Positions 7,608-15,692 of a stretch of 64,000 nucleotides of DNA are shown in pieces. The notes below the pieces were generated by a model. It was not told the DNA's origin and did no database searches. It saw only the letters and a list, made by a program, of their open reading frames with translations. The stretch is taken from contig NZ_JAUSVX010000018.1 of assembly GCF_030814995.1 (NCBI RefSeq), positions 1 through 64,000 on the forward strand, given 5' to 3'. A program made the position numbers and the translations under genes. The stretch is from Labrys wisconsinensis (GTDB taxonomy: Bacteria > Pseudomonadota > Alphaproteobacteria > Rhizobiales > Labraceae). Every line of letters starts with the position of its first letter. Position 1 is the stretch's first letter.

Positions 7608-9755
7608 TCAGACCCGCATCGCCTCGGGCAATTCGAGCAGTGCCGTGCGCAGCCGCGCCTGCAGCAGGCGAGCATCGCGGCGGCGATGGGCGATGAACCA
7701 GGTCTCGAACCGCGTCGCCGGCATGGGCGCGGCGAACAGGAAGCCCTGGGCGCTGGCGCATTGGTGGTCGCGCAGGAAGCTGTGCTCGATCTTGGTCTCC
7801 ACCCCCTCGGCCACCACCTCGAGCCCGAGGCCGCGCGCCATGGCGAGCACGGTGCGCACCAGCACGCGACATTCCGGCGTGTCGCCGTCGATGCCGCTGA
7901 CGAAGGAGCGGTCGATCTTCAGGACGTCGAAGGGCAGGCGCGTCAGGACGGACAGGCTGGAATAACCGGTGCCGAAATCGTCCATGGCGAAGCGCACGCC
8001 CGCCGCCCTGAGCGGCGCCATCTGGCCGGCGACGCTGGCGGGATCCGACATGGCGATGGATTCGGTGATCTCCAGCTCCAGCTGTGACGGCGCCGCGCCG
8101 CTGTCGGCCAGGATCTGCAGCACCAGGGCCGGAAAATCCTCGCGCTGGAACTGGGCGCGGGAGACGTTGACGGAAAGGCGCGGGTTGAGGCCGCGGCTGG
8201 CCCAGAGCGCGGCCTGGGCGCAGACCCGTCTCAGCACGAAGGTGCCGATATCGACGATCAGGCCGGATTCCTCGGCCAGCGGGATGAACTCGGCCGGCGT
8301 CACCACGCCGCGTGTCGGATGGTTCCAGCGGATCAGCGCCTCGGCGCCGATGCCGCGCCCGTCGGAGCAGGCGACCTGCGGCTGGAAATAGACTTCCAGC
8401 TCGCCGCGCGCCGTTGCCTGCCGCAGATCGGATTCGAGCACGAGGTGGCGATAGGCCCGCTCGTCGAGATCCGGCGAGAAGAAGCGATAGGCGGCACCGC
8501 CGGTGAGCTTGGCCGCATCCAGAGCGACACCGGCATTCTGGGTCAGGGTCTTGAAGTCGCCGGCATCCGTCGGCGCCAGGGCGACGCCGACGCTGGCCTT
8601 CAGCTCCAGCGCATGGCCGTCGAGATCGAAATCGGCCTCGAAGGCACGCAGGATCCGGCGCAGCACCGGCTCGAGGCCGTGCTCGCCGAGCGGGCCGGCG
8701 ACCATCACGCCGAACTCGTCGGCGGACAGGCGCGCCAGCGCGGTCTCGTAGGTCGCGCCGGACTTGCGCATCGCATCCTCGCGCCATTCCTCCAGCAGGA
8801 TGGCGAGGCGGTCGGCCACCTCGCGCAGCACGAGGTCGCCATGGTCGGGCCCGAGCGCGTCGTTGACGCGCTTGAAACGGTCGAGATCGACCACCGCCAG
8901 CGCCACGCGGTCACCCGCCTCCCTCAGCCCGCCGACCGCCGCGGTGACACGCTGCTCCAGCCGCTCACGGTTGGGCAGGCCGGTGAGCTGGTCGACGAAG
9001 GTGAGCGAGCGGATGGCGGCGGCGGATTCCGACAGGCTCTCCACCATGGAGGAGACGGAGCGGCTGAGCTCGGCGATCTCGTCCTCGCCGGTGATCTCGA
9101 TCGTGGTGGAGAGATCGCCAGCGGCGATGCGGCGCGTCGATTCGGTGAGCCGCCGGATCGGCATGGTGGCGCGATGGGCGGCCAGCGCCGTCACCGGCAG
9201 GACCAGCAGCAGGAACAGGGCGACGACGATCAGGTTATGCCGGATCATCTCTTCCACGGCCGCGTGCATCGGCGCCAACGTCACGCCGAAGCGCAGGCCG
9301 CCGACGATCCTGCCGTCGAGCTCGACCGGCTCGGCGACGTCGAGGACGCTGCCGTCGTCGCTGATCCGGGTCGCGCGGTCCCGCAAGGCTGCGTCGAGGA
9401 GATCGTCCCGCGGGGCCGCGGATGGGGTGACCGCGGCGGCTCCGTCCGTGACGACGCGGCGGTCGCGGTCGAGCAGCCGGGCATAGACGATATCGGAGCG
9501 GGAGACGAAATTGCGCATCGTCGCCGCCAGCTCGGGCAGGCGCCCATCCGCCAGATCCTGCGCCGCCAGGTCGGCGCCGAAGCGGCCGAGATAGACGGCG
9601 TGGCGCTCGAGCTCCTGGCGGATCGCCAGGTTCGACTGCACGATGTTGTAGCAGACGAATTCGACGGCGAAGGCGAGGATCAGCGCGGCGAGAAACAGCG
9701 TGTAGCGCACGGAGAGCCGTGCATGCCAGCGCCGGAAAGTCCTGATCACACCCAT
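7608..9755 (-). CDS. Membrane GGDEF/EAL protein, probable c-di-GMP phosphodiesterase
   Basis: 715 residues. A TM helix near 14-36 is followed by a periplasmic sensor of about 130 residues, a second TM helix and a HAMP domain (TMPIRRLTESTRRIAAGD). The GGDEF domain is degenerate at its active site, with SADEF at 344-348 instead of GG(D/E)EF. The EAL domain looks intact (Glu472 in EALIRW, then DDFGTGYSSLSVL, KIDRSF and EGVET). The likely activity is c-di-GMP hydrolysis, with the GGDEF half possibly a GTP sensor. The ATG at 9755 puts MGVIRTFRRWHARLSVRYT just before the first TM helix. The reading frame stays open further upstream, but that extension is Pro/Arg-rich and unlikely to be translated. 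Confidence 0.9.
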   Translation of the reverse strand: MGVIRTFRRWHARLSVRYTLFLAALILAFAVEFVCYNIVQSNLAIRQELERHAVYLGRFGADLAAQDLADGRLPELAATMRNFVSRSDIVYARLLDRDRRVVTDGAAAVTPSAAPRDDLLDAALRDRATRISDDGSVLDVAEPVELDGRIVGGLRFGVTLAPMHAAVEEMIRHNLIVVALFLLLVLPVTALAAHRATMPIRRLTESTRRIAAGDLSTTIEITGEDEIAELSRSVSSMVESLSESAAAIRSLTFVDQLTGLPNRERLEQRVTAAVGGLREAGDRVALAVVDLDRFKRVNDALGPDHGDLVLREVADRLAILLEEWREDAMRKSGATYETALARLSADEFGVMVAGPLGEHGLEPVLRRILRAFEADFDLDGHALELKASVGVALAPTDAGDFKTLTQNAGVALDAAKLTGGAAYRFFSPDLDERAYRHLVLESDLRQATARGELEVYFQPQVACSDGRGIGAEALIRWNHPTRGVVTPAEFIPLAEESGLIVDIGTFVLRRVCAQAALWASRGLNPRLSVNVSRAQFQREDFPALVLQILADSGAAPSQLELEITESIAMSDPASVAGQMAPLRAAGVRFAMDDFGTGYSSLSVLTRLPFDVLKIDRSFVSGIDGDTPECRVLVRTVLAMARGLGLEVVAEGVETKIEHSFLRDHQCASAQGFLFAAPMPATRFETWFIAHRRRDARLLQARLRTALLELPEAMRV

Positions 9756-9882
9756 GCAACGCCTCGCCGACGCCCGCGTCGACGCGCCGCCCGATCGCGC
9801 ATCGCCTGGCCGAGGACGCTCCCGCCCCCGGCAAGACGCACCTCCGCGTCTCCAGGGGTAAGGGGGAATGATTACCGGATGT

Positions 9883-11463
9883 CTAAGAGACCGTGTTTTC
9901 TGCCGCGGATGCGGAGCGGGAGGCCAGGGCGGCGCTGAGGCCGGCCCGGTCGAGGCCGCCGAGGACGAGACAGGCGCCGAGGAAGACCGCAAGGCCGCCG
10001 CCGCACAGGGCCGCGAGGGCGGCCAGCCGCAGCCAGGCGGGCACGCCGGTGCCGGTCCACGGCTCGAGCACGGGCACCAGGCCGGCGAGGGCCACCGCCA
10101 TGACGAGGCCGGCGGCGAGAATGCGCGGCAGCCGGCGGCAGGCGGCGGCATCGAGCCTGAGCCAGCCCCGACGCCAGGCGGCCCAGGCCAGGAGAGCGGC
10201 ATTGAGCCAGCCCGAGGCGGCGGCCGCAGCGGCGATGCCGACCTGGTGCAGGCTGGGAAACAGCGCCACCGACAGGCCGATATCCGCCGCGACCCCCGCA
10301 AGGGCCACCAGGAAGGGCAGGCGCATGCGCGTGCGGGCGAAGAACAGCGGCTGCAGGAGCCGGGCGGCGACGAAGGCGGGCAGCCCCGCCGCGAAGCCGG
10401 CGAGAGCGGCGGCCGTGGCGGCGCTGTCGCCGGGGCCGAAGGCGCCGCGCTCGAACAGCACGGCGACGATCGGCGTCGCCGCCACCATCAGCGCCAGCGC
10501 CGCCGGCAGGCTGAGGACGGCGGCGAACTCGGCCGCCCGGCTGAGGGCATGGCGCTCGCCCGCGGCGTCGCCGGCGGCGCTGTGACGGACGATGTCCGGC
10601 AGCAGCGCGACGCCGATCGCCACCGCCACGATGCCGAGCGGCAGCTGATAGACACGGTCGGCATAATAGAGCCAGGCGACCGCGCCGGGCTCGGGCGAGG
10701 CCACGACCAGGCCGACGAAGGCGTTGACCTGGGTGATGCCGGCGGCGGCGACGCCCGGCAGGGCGAGGACCAGGAAGCGCCGCACGGCCGGCGTCAGCCG
10801 CGGGCGGCGCAGGGTGAGGCCAAGCCCGGCCCGGCGCAGCGCCATGAGCACGAGGCCGCATTGGGCGAGGCCCCCGATCAGCACGGCCCAGGCCAGGACC
10901 CGCGCGGCGGCCTCCTGCCCGGTCCAGCCCAGATGCGGCGCGGCCAGCAGCGCCGCGATGGTGACGACGTTGATCAGCGCCGGCGCATAGGCCGAGGCGG
11001 TGAAGCGGCCATGGACGTTGAGCACGGCCGAGGCGACCACCATCAGCGCCGTGGCGAGGCAATAGGGGAAGGTGATGCGCGACAGGGCGACGGCGAGCTC
11101 GACCGAGCCGCCGTCGCGGGCAAAGCCGGGCGCGACCAACGCCACCAGGAGCGGCATGGCGAGGAGCGCCAGCGCGGTCACCAGGAGGAAGCCGGCGGCG
11201 ACGGCGGCGAAGACCTCCTCGGCGAAGAGCCTGCCCTCGCCGCGCGCCGCCGCCTCGCCGTGCAGCGGCACGAAGGCGGTGTTGAAGGCGCCCTCGGCAA
11301 AGAGGCGGCGCAGCAGGCCGGGGATGCGGAAGGCGACGACGAAGGCGTCGGCCGCCGGACCGGCGCCGAGCGCCGCCGCGACCATGACGTCCCGCACGAA
11401 GCCGAGCACGCGCGAGGCGAGGGTGGCGAGGCCGAGATTGGCGGCATTGCGCGCGAAGGACAT
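9883..11463 (-). CDS. murJ: Lipid II flippase MurJ (MviN)
   Basis: A 526-residue polytopic protein of the MurJ/MVF family, which flips the peptidoglycan precursor lipid II across the inner membrane. The opening MSFARNAANLGLATLASRVLGFVRD, the ADAFVVAFRIPGLLRRLFAEGAF segment, QVNAFVGLVVAS and PLGIVAVAIGVALLPDIVRHS are characteristic and include the conserved Arg-rich early loops. About 14 hydrophobic helices are evident. It is divergent from the adenosine kinase gene 142 nt away. In many alphaproteobacteria murJ sits near glnD or mutS, which are not in this window. Confidence 0.95.
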   Translation of the reverse strand: MSFARNAANLGLATLASRVLGFVRDVMVAAALGAGPAADAFVVAFRIPGLLRRLFAEGAFNTAFVPLHGEAAARGEGRLFAEEVFAAVAAGFLLVTALALLAMPLLVALVAPGFARDGGSVELAVALSRITFPYCLATALMVVASAVLNVHGRFTASAYAPALINVVTIAALLAAPHLGWTGQEAAARVLAWAVLIGGLAQCGLVLMALRRAGLGLTLRRPRLTPAVRRFLVLALPGVAAAGITQVNAFVGLVVASPEPGAVAWLYYADRVYQLPLGIVAVAIGVALLPDIVRHSAAGDAAGERHALSRAAEFAAVLSLPAALALMVAATPIVAVLFERGAFGPGDSAATAAALAGFAAGLPAFVAARLLQPLFFARTRMRLPFLVALAGVAADIGLSVALFPSLHQVGIAAAAAASGWLNAALLAWAAWRRGWLRLDAAACRRLPRILAAGLVMAVALAGLVPVLEPWTGTGVPAWLRLAALAALCGGGLAVFLGACLVLGGLDRAGLSAALASRSASAAENTVS

Positions 11464-11605
11464 GCGGTTTCTATGCTATGGCGAAACGGGGGGTGGCAGC
11501 GATACCTGGATACAGCGGATTCCTGCGCCGGCCTCCCGGGCGCGGACCGCCGATCCGGCATCGCCGCCGGTGCCGTCGTCCAACCTCGCAACGCTCGAGA
11601 GCTTC

Positions 11606-12604
11606 ATGACCGATATCCGTTTCGACGTCCTCGCCATCGGCAATGCCATCGTCGACGTGTTCGCCCGCACCGAGGACGATTTTCTGGTCCGCGAGGGGCT
11701 GGCCAAGGGCGCGATGATCCTCACGAGCGAGGAACGCGCCGAGCATCTCTACGCCGCCATGGGCCAGAGCGTCGAGATCTCCGGCGGCTCGGCGGCCAAC
11801 ACCGTGGTCGGCGTCGCCTCGCTCGGCGGGCGCGGCGCCTATTTCGGCAAGGTCAAGGCCGACGAGACCGGCCGCATCTTCACCCGGGACCTCAGGGCGC
11901 AGGGCGTGCACTACCAAACGGTGCCGCTCGAGCACGGCCCGGCCACGGCGCGCAGCTTCATCTTCATCACGCCCGACGGCGAGCGGACGATGAACACCTA
12001 TCTCGGCGCCACCCATCGGCTCGGCCCGGCCGACATCGAGGAGGAGGTGGTGCGGGCGGCCGCCATCACCTACATGGAAGGCTATCTGTGGGATCCGCAG
12101 GACGCCAAGGACGCCTTCCTCAAGGCGGCCGGCATCGCCCACGCGGCCGGGCGGCGGGTGGCGATCACCCTGTCGGATTCCTTCTGCGTCGACCGGTTCC
12201 GGGCCGAGTTCCTGCACCTGATGCGCTCGGGCGCGGTCGACACCATCTTCGCCAACGAGCAGGAGCTGCGCTCGCTCTACGAGACCGCCGACATCGACAC
12301 CGCCCTGCGCCTGGTGCGCGAGGACGTGCGGCTGGCGGTCGTCACCCGCTCGGAGCGGGGGGCTGTCGCCATCGAGAGCGGCGTGGAGACCGCGGTGCCG
12401 GCCTTCCCGATCGGCCGGCTGGTCGACACGACGGGCGCCGGCGACCTCTTCGCCTCGGGCTTCCTGTTCGGTCTCGCCTCGGGCCTGCCGCACGAGCGCT
12501 CGCTGCGGCTCGGCGCCCTCGCCGCGGCGGAGGTGATCCAGCATGTCGGGGCGCGGCCGGAAGCCTCGCTCAAGGCGCTGGCGCAGGAGCACGGGTTGCT
12601 GTGA
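11606..12604 (+). CDS. Adenosine kinase / PfkB-family sugar kinase
   Basis: A 332-residue ribokinase-fold kinase. The start FDVLAIGNAIVDVFA, the substrate-side SGGSAANTVVGVASLGG, the lid region with GERTMNTYLGA, and the C-terminal PfkB signature DTTGAGDLFASGFLFG (catalytic Asp in GAGD) are all present. This subgroup in alphaproteobacteria is usually annotated adenosine kinase, phosphorylating adenosine to AMP in purine salvage. Substrate specificity is inferred from subgroup resemblance. The 3' end overlaps the opposite-strand gene at 12570-13100 by 35 nt. Confidence 0.88.
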   Translation: MTDIRFDVLAIGNAIVDVFARTEDDFLVREGLAKGAMILTSEERAEHLYAAMGQSVEISGGSAANTVVGVASLGGRGAYFGKVKADETGRIFTRDLRAQGVHYQTVPLEHGPATARSFIFITPDGERTMNTYLGATHRLGPADIEEEVVRAAAITYMEGYLWDPQDAKDAFLKAAGIAHAAGRRVAITLSDSFCVDRFRAEFLHLMRSGAVDTIFANEQELRSLYETADIDTALRLVREDVRLAVVTRSERGAVAIESGVETAVPAFPIGRLVDTTGAGDLFASGFLFGLASGLPHERSLRLGALAAAEVIQHVGARPEASLKALAQEHGLL

Positions 12605-13100
12605 CCCTGAGCGGGGCGGGCTCGAACCCACGGGGAAAGGCGGCGAGATCGTCGACGAGCGGCCCCGGGCCGCGCCCTTCGACCGATGCGGCGACGCGCA
12701 GATGGGTGGCCGCGGCGCGGGCATAGGGCAGCCCGCGCTCGAGCTCGTGCCAGATCGCCCGCGCCGGAGCCCGCAGCTCGGGCGCGGCGACGGCCCGCAG
12801 CGTGTGCAGCCACAGCGCCAGCCTAGCCGCCTCCCCCGTTCGCCCCTGCCGCGTCAGCGCGGCGATCTGCCGCTGCAGGACGGCGCAGAGCTGCGGCTCC
12901 CGGCGCAGCGCCGCGGCGGGATCCAGCAGGTCCCAGCGCGGGGCCAGCCGGTTGCGGATGTCGGCGACCAGAGCGATGAAGAAGCCGAGATCCCGCCCGC
13001 TGAGGCCCTGCAGCTCGCGATGAAAGGCGAGCATCTCGGCTCGCTGGGGGCGCAGCGCCGCCTTCGACAGGAGCTCGGAAAACCAGGCGAGGACGGTCAT
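12570..13100 (-). CDS. Hypothetical protein, alpha-helical, Arg/Ala/Leu-rich
   Basis: 176 residues, not recognised. The N-terminal half (TVLAWFSELLSKAALRPQRA, LQGLSGRDLGFFIALVADIRNR) looks like a genuine helical protein. It has no signal peptide or membrane helix. Its last 11 or so codons overlap the adenosine kinase stop on the other strand, so the C-terminal end may simply be what fills the overlap. The antisense frame here is also open, as expected at this GC content. The non-random N-terminus supports the minus strand. Confidence 0.5.
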   Translation of the reverse strand: MTVLAWFSELLSKAALRPQRAEMLAFHRELQGLSGRDLGFFIALVADIRNRLAPRWDLLDPAAALRREPQLCAVLQRQIAALTRQGRTGEAARLALWLHTLRAVAAPELRAPARAIWHELERGLPYARAAATHLRVAASVEGRGPGPLVDDLAAFPRGFEPAPLRVTATRAPAPAP

Positions 13101-13164
13101 GAGGTGGCGCAGCGGACCTCGAGGGCTCGCACACTAAACCGCGCATTCCTGAGCAAAGGCTGAA

Positions 13165-14076
13165 TCATGCGGCCTCCGCGCCGCGCGGGGCGGCGGCCGG
13201 AGCCGCGCCGCGCACCGCCTGCAGCAGGATCTCGGCGAGGCGGGTGGCGGCCGGCCCCGGCTCGGCCTCGGCACGGTGCAGGACGAGGCCGAGCCTCGGC
13301 AGCGGCGGCAGGCCGCCCTCCCCCGGCGTCAAGGCCCGCACGCTCGCAGGCAGGCCGACGGGCGTGCGGACGGTGATGCCGAGCCCGGCGGCGGCCGCAG
13401 CCCAGAGCCCGGCCAGGCTCGGGCTGACGAAGGCGAGGCGCCAGGCGATGCCGGCGCGGTCCAACGCCGCCGTGGCGGCGGCCCTGAGCTGGCACGGCGC
13501 CTCCAGGGCGGCCAGCGGCAGCGCCTCGGCGCCCGCGGGCAGCGGCCCGCTGCCCTCCGCCGGCCCGATCCAGCGCATCGGCAGATCGAGCACCGGCTCG
13601 CAATGCGGGGTCGGCAGGCCGGTGCTCCAGGCGAGGGCGAGATCGAGCCGGCCCGCCGTCACCCGTTCGACCAGCTCGGCATTGCGCACCACGCGCGCCT
13701 CGATACGCACCCGCGGATGGGCGCGGGCGAAACGGCCGAGTACGGCCGGCAGCAGGCTCTCGCCGAAATCCTCCTGCAGGCCGAGGCGCACCCAGCCTTC
13801 CAACTCGATGCCGCGGAGCGCGGCGGCCGCCTCGTCGTTGAGATCGAGCAGGCGTCGGGCATAGGCGAGCATGGTCTCGCCCGCCTCGGTCAGCGCCAGG
13901 CCGCGCCCGGCCTTGCGGAACACCGCCGTCCCCGCCTGCTCCTCCAGCTTCTTGAGCTGGGCGCTCACCGCCGAGGTCGAGCGGCCGAGCCGGTCCGCCG
14001 CCTTGGCGAAGCTGCCGAGCTCCATGCCGGTGACGAAGCTGCGCAGGACGTCGAGATCGAAAGTGACCCGTGGCAT
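13165..14076 (-). CDS. LysR-family regulator of the tautomerase-cupin-DUF4865 operon
   Basis: A 303-residue LysR protein. The HTH occupies residues 1-65 (FDLDVLRSFVTGMELGSFAKAA, then STSAVSAQLKKLEEQAG). The effector domain follows, with an Ala/Pro-rich C-terminal tail. The ATG at 14076 (MPRVTFDLDVLRSFV) is chosen because it begins the HTH, although the frame stays open upstream into the divergent gene. It is divergent from the tautomerase operon across 126 nt that hold two related palindromes. This LysR / tautomerase / cupin / DUF4865 grouping recurs in proteobacteria, so the operon is its likely target. Confidence 0.9.
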   Translation of the reverse strand: MPRVTFDLDVLRSFVTGMELGSFAKAADRLGRSTSAVSAQLKKLEEQAGTAVFRKAGRGLALTEAGETMLAYARRLLDLNDEAAAALRGIELEGWVRLGLQEDFGESLLPAVLGRFARAHPRVRIEARVVRNAELVERVTAGRLDLALAWSTGLPTPHCEPVLDLPMRWIGPAEGSGPLPAGAEALPLAALEAPCQLRAAATAALDRAGIAWRLAFVSPSLAGLWAAAAAGLGITVRTPVGLPASVRALTPGEGGLPPLPRLGLVLHRAEAEPGPAATRLAEILLQAVRGAAPAAAPRGAEAA

Positions 14077-14083
14077 CGTATCG

Positions 14084-14129
14084 TCCTGATTTTCAGGATA
14101 TATTGTTAAAAACTTCCTGATTTTCGGGA
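14084..14129. promoter_or_regulatory. Pair of 15-bp palindromes 31 bp apart (LysR operators)
   Basis: TCCTGATTTTCAGGA (14084-14098) is a perfect palindrome with a 3-nt centre. TCCTGATTTTCGGGA (14115-14129) is the same sequence with one change. Their centres are 31 bp apart, close to three helical turns, so both face the same side of the DNA. This is the classic two-site layout for a LysR tetramer. The first site abuts the LysR start, and the second lies toward the tautomerase promoter. The repeats are directly visible; the binding protein is inferred. Confidence 0.65.
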
Positions 14130-14202
14130 CGAAGATGCCGTGCCATAGATTGGCCGTCAAGGGCGCCGCCACTGTCGCGGGGCCGCAGAAGGAGCCGTCT
14201 CC

Positions 14203-14595
14203 ATGCCGTTCACCCGCATCTCCCTGCTGCGGGGCAAGAGCCCCGCCTATCTCGAGGCGATTTCCAACAGCCTGCATCAGGCCCTGGTCGACGACTTCGA
14301 CGTGCCGGCCGCCGACCGGTTCCAGGCCTTCCACCAGCACGAGCCGGGCGAGCTCGTGTTCGACCGCCACTATCTCGGCGGTCCGCGTTCCGACGATTTC
14401 GTGCTGTTCGCCGTCACCGCCGGCCGGCCGCGCTCGACCGAGGTGAAGCAGGCCTTCTACAAGCGCCTGGTGGCGCTGCTGGCGCAATCGCCCGGCATCC
14501 GCCCCGAGGACGTGATGGTGATCATCACCACCACCAGCCGCGACGAATGGTCCTTCGCCAATGGCGGGGCCCAGATGATCGAGGCGCAGCCATGA
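14203..14595 (+). CDS. Tautomerase-family protein (4-oxalocrotonate tautomerase fold)
   Basis: 130 residues with Pro as the second residue (MPFTRISLLRGKSPAYLEAIS), the expected catalytic N-terminal proline after Met removal. The later region VPAADRFQAFHQHEPGELVF and the end VMVIITTTSRDEWSFANGGAQM fit the longer fused-length tautomerase subfamily. The probable role is keto-enol tautomerisation or hydrolytic dehalogenation of a small acid, but the substrate is unknown. It is the first gene of an operon whose next gene begins in an ATGA overlap with its stop. Confidence 0.88.
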   Translation: MPFTRISLLRGKSPAYLEAISNSLHQALVDDFDVPAADRFQAFHQHEPGELVFDRHYLGGPRSDDFVLFAVTAGRPRSTEVKQAFYKRLVALLAQSPGIRPEDVMVIITTTSRDEWSFANGGAQMIEAQP

Positions 14596-15095
14596 GCGGG
14601 GGTGTCGTCGCTTGCCCGGCCGCGATGACCGGCAAAGCGGACCGCGCTGCGACGATCGACAAGGTCGATCGCGCGGGGACGATCGGCAGAGCCGATCGCG
14701 CGGGGATGATCATCCGCCGGGCCGGTGCGGGCGTCCGCCGCGCGCCCGACGGCATCGCCTCCGGCCCGTTCTGGGTGGAGATGCTGCTGGAGAGCGCCGT
14801 CGAGGGCGAGAACACCGCCATGCGGGCGACGCTGGATCCGGGCGTCGTCACCCATTGGCACAGCCATCCGCGTGGACAGATCCTGATCGTGCTTTCCGGC
14901 GTCGGCCTCGCCCAGCGTGACGGCGGCGCGGTGGCGGAGATCCGCGCCGGCGACTGCGTCTGGTTCGCCGCCGACGAGCGCCACTGGCATGGCGCGGCGC
15001 CGGAAAGCCCCTTCTCCTATGTCAGCATCCAGGCCGTGCAGGGCGGCACCGCCGTGCACTGGATGGAGCCGGTCGCCGAGAGAGACCCGTCATGA
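14592..15095 (+). CDS. Cupin-domain protein with a repeat-containing N-terminal extension
   Basis: 167 residues. The single cupin barrel (residues about 40-160) shows the metal-site motifs THWHSHPRGQILIVLSG and CVWFAADERHWHGAAP. Family members normally start with a sequence like MIIRRAG, which here is the ATG at 14706. The upstream 38 codons hold three 9-residue repeats (xxxKxDRAx) and no recognisable domain. The ATG at 14592 overlaps the tautomerase stop (ATGA), which favours coupled translation from there. Either start is possible, and the catalytic domain is the same. Its own stop overlaps the DUF4865 start in another ATGA. Confidence 0.85.
   Translation: MSGGVVACPAAMTGKADRAATIDKVDRAGTIGRADRAGMIIRRAGAGVRRAPDGIASGPFWVEMLLESAVEGENTAMRATLDPGVVTHWHSHPRGQILIVLSGVGLAQRDGGAVAEIRAGDCVWFAADERHWHGAAPESPFSYVSIQAVQGGTAVHWMEPVAERDPS
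14625..14705 (+). repeat. Three 27-bp tandem units; the last two form perfect hairpins
   Basis: Units start at 14625, 14652 and 14679. The second contains CGATCGAC-AAG-GTCGATCG (14653-14671) and the third CGATCGGC-AGA-GCCGATCG (14680-14698), each a perfect 8-bp stem with a 3-nt loop. The first unit is degenerate. The array keeps the cupin reading frame open and ends exactly at the in-frame ATG at 14706. It could be an intergenic repeat captured into the coding frame, or an mRNA structure between the tautomerase and cupin cistrons. Confidence 0.75.
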
Positions 15096-15646
15096 TTGCG
15101 ATGCAGTACAGCTTCACCCTGCCCGCCGACTACGACATGGCGATCGTCGAACGGCGCATCGTCGAGAAGGGGCCGATGCTCGACGGCTTTCCGGGCCTCG
15201 CCTTCAAGGCCTATCTCAGCGCCAGGGCCGGAGACGCCGGCAGCCGCGAGAACCTCTATGCTCCCTTCTATCTCTGGGAGAAGGACGAGGGCCTCAGCGA
15301 CTTCCTCACCGGCGAGGGCTTCGTCGGCCTGACCCGGTCCTTCGGCTGGCCGACGGTGCGAACCTGGATCGCCTGGCAGGCGAGCCTGTCGGGGCACCTC
15401 GCCGAGGCCGCCTTCGCCACGCGCGAGATCCTGGCGACCGAGCCCCACGCCCCGCTCGGTGCCATCCGGCGCAGCGAGAGCGCGGCAGCCGCTGCCGACG
15501 TCGAGAGCGGCGGCGCGCTCGCCGCGGTCGCCGGCTTCGAGCCGACGACCTGGACGCGCGTGCGCTTCCGACTCTGGCGCGACAAGCCGGAGGGCGGCCG
15601 GGACGTGCAGGTCTACGGCGTGGGCCACATGTCGCTGGGCGCCTGA
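15092..15646 (+). CDS. DUF4865-family protein
   Basis: 184 residues that match DUF4865 over their length: MQYSFTLPADYDMAIVERRI near the start, GPMLDGFPGLAFKAYL, then NLYAPFYLWEKDEGLSDFL and GFVGLTRSFGWPTVRTW. The biochemical role is unknown. A ferredoxin-like fold with two related halves is plausible from the monooxygenase-like pattern. The ATG overlaps the cupin stop (ATGA), so it is translationally coupled as the third gene of the LysR-controlled operon. Co-occurrence with tautomerase and cupin suggests one shared small-molecule pathway. Confidence 0.88.
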   Translation: MIAMQYSFTLPADYDMAIVERRIVEKGPMLDGFPGLAFKAYLSARAGDAGSRENLYAPFYLWEKDEGLSDFLTGEGFVGLTRSFGWPTVRTWIAWQASLSGHLAEAAFATREILATEPHAPLGAIRRSESAAAAADVESGGALAAVAGFEPTTWTRVRFRLWRDKPEGGRDVQVYGVGHMSLGA

Positions 15647-15692
15647 GCTCCGGAAGGTCACCATGCGCCCGGCCGCCGGAGGCGGGCGGCGC

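Noticed and set aside
9756-10301. Upstream extension of the GGDEF/EAL gene to about 10301
   Set aside because: It would overlap murJ in the wrong frame and is Pro/Arg-rich. The natural start precedes the first membrane helix at 9755.
9868-12726. Plus-strand frame of 952 codons across murJ and the adenosine kinase gene
   Set aside because: It is low-complexity Gly/Arg/His/Asp and lies antisense to MurJ and out of frame with the kinase.
12543-13163. Plus-strand frame of 206 codons opposite the hypothetical gene at 12570-13100
   Set aside because: Arg/Gln/Gly-rich without a fold pattern. The minus frame has a more protein-like N-terminus.
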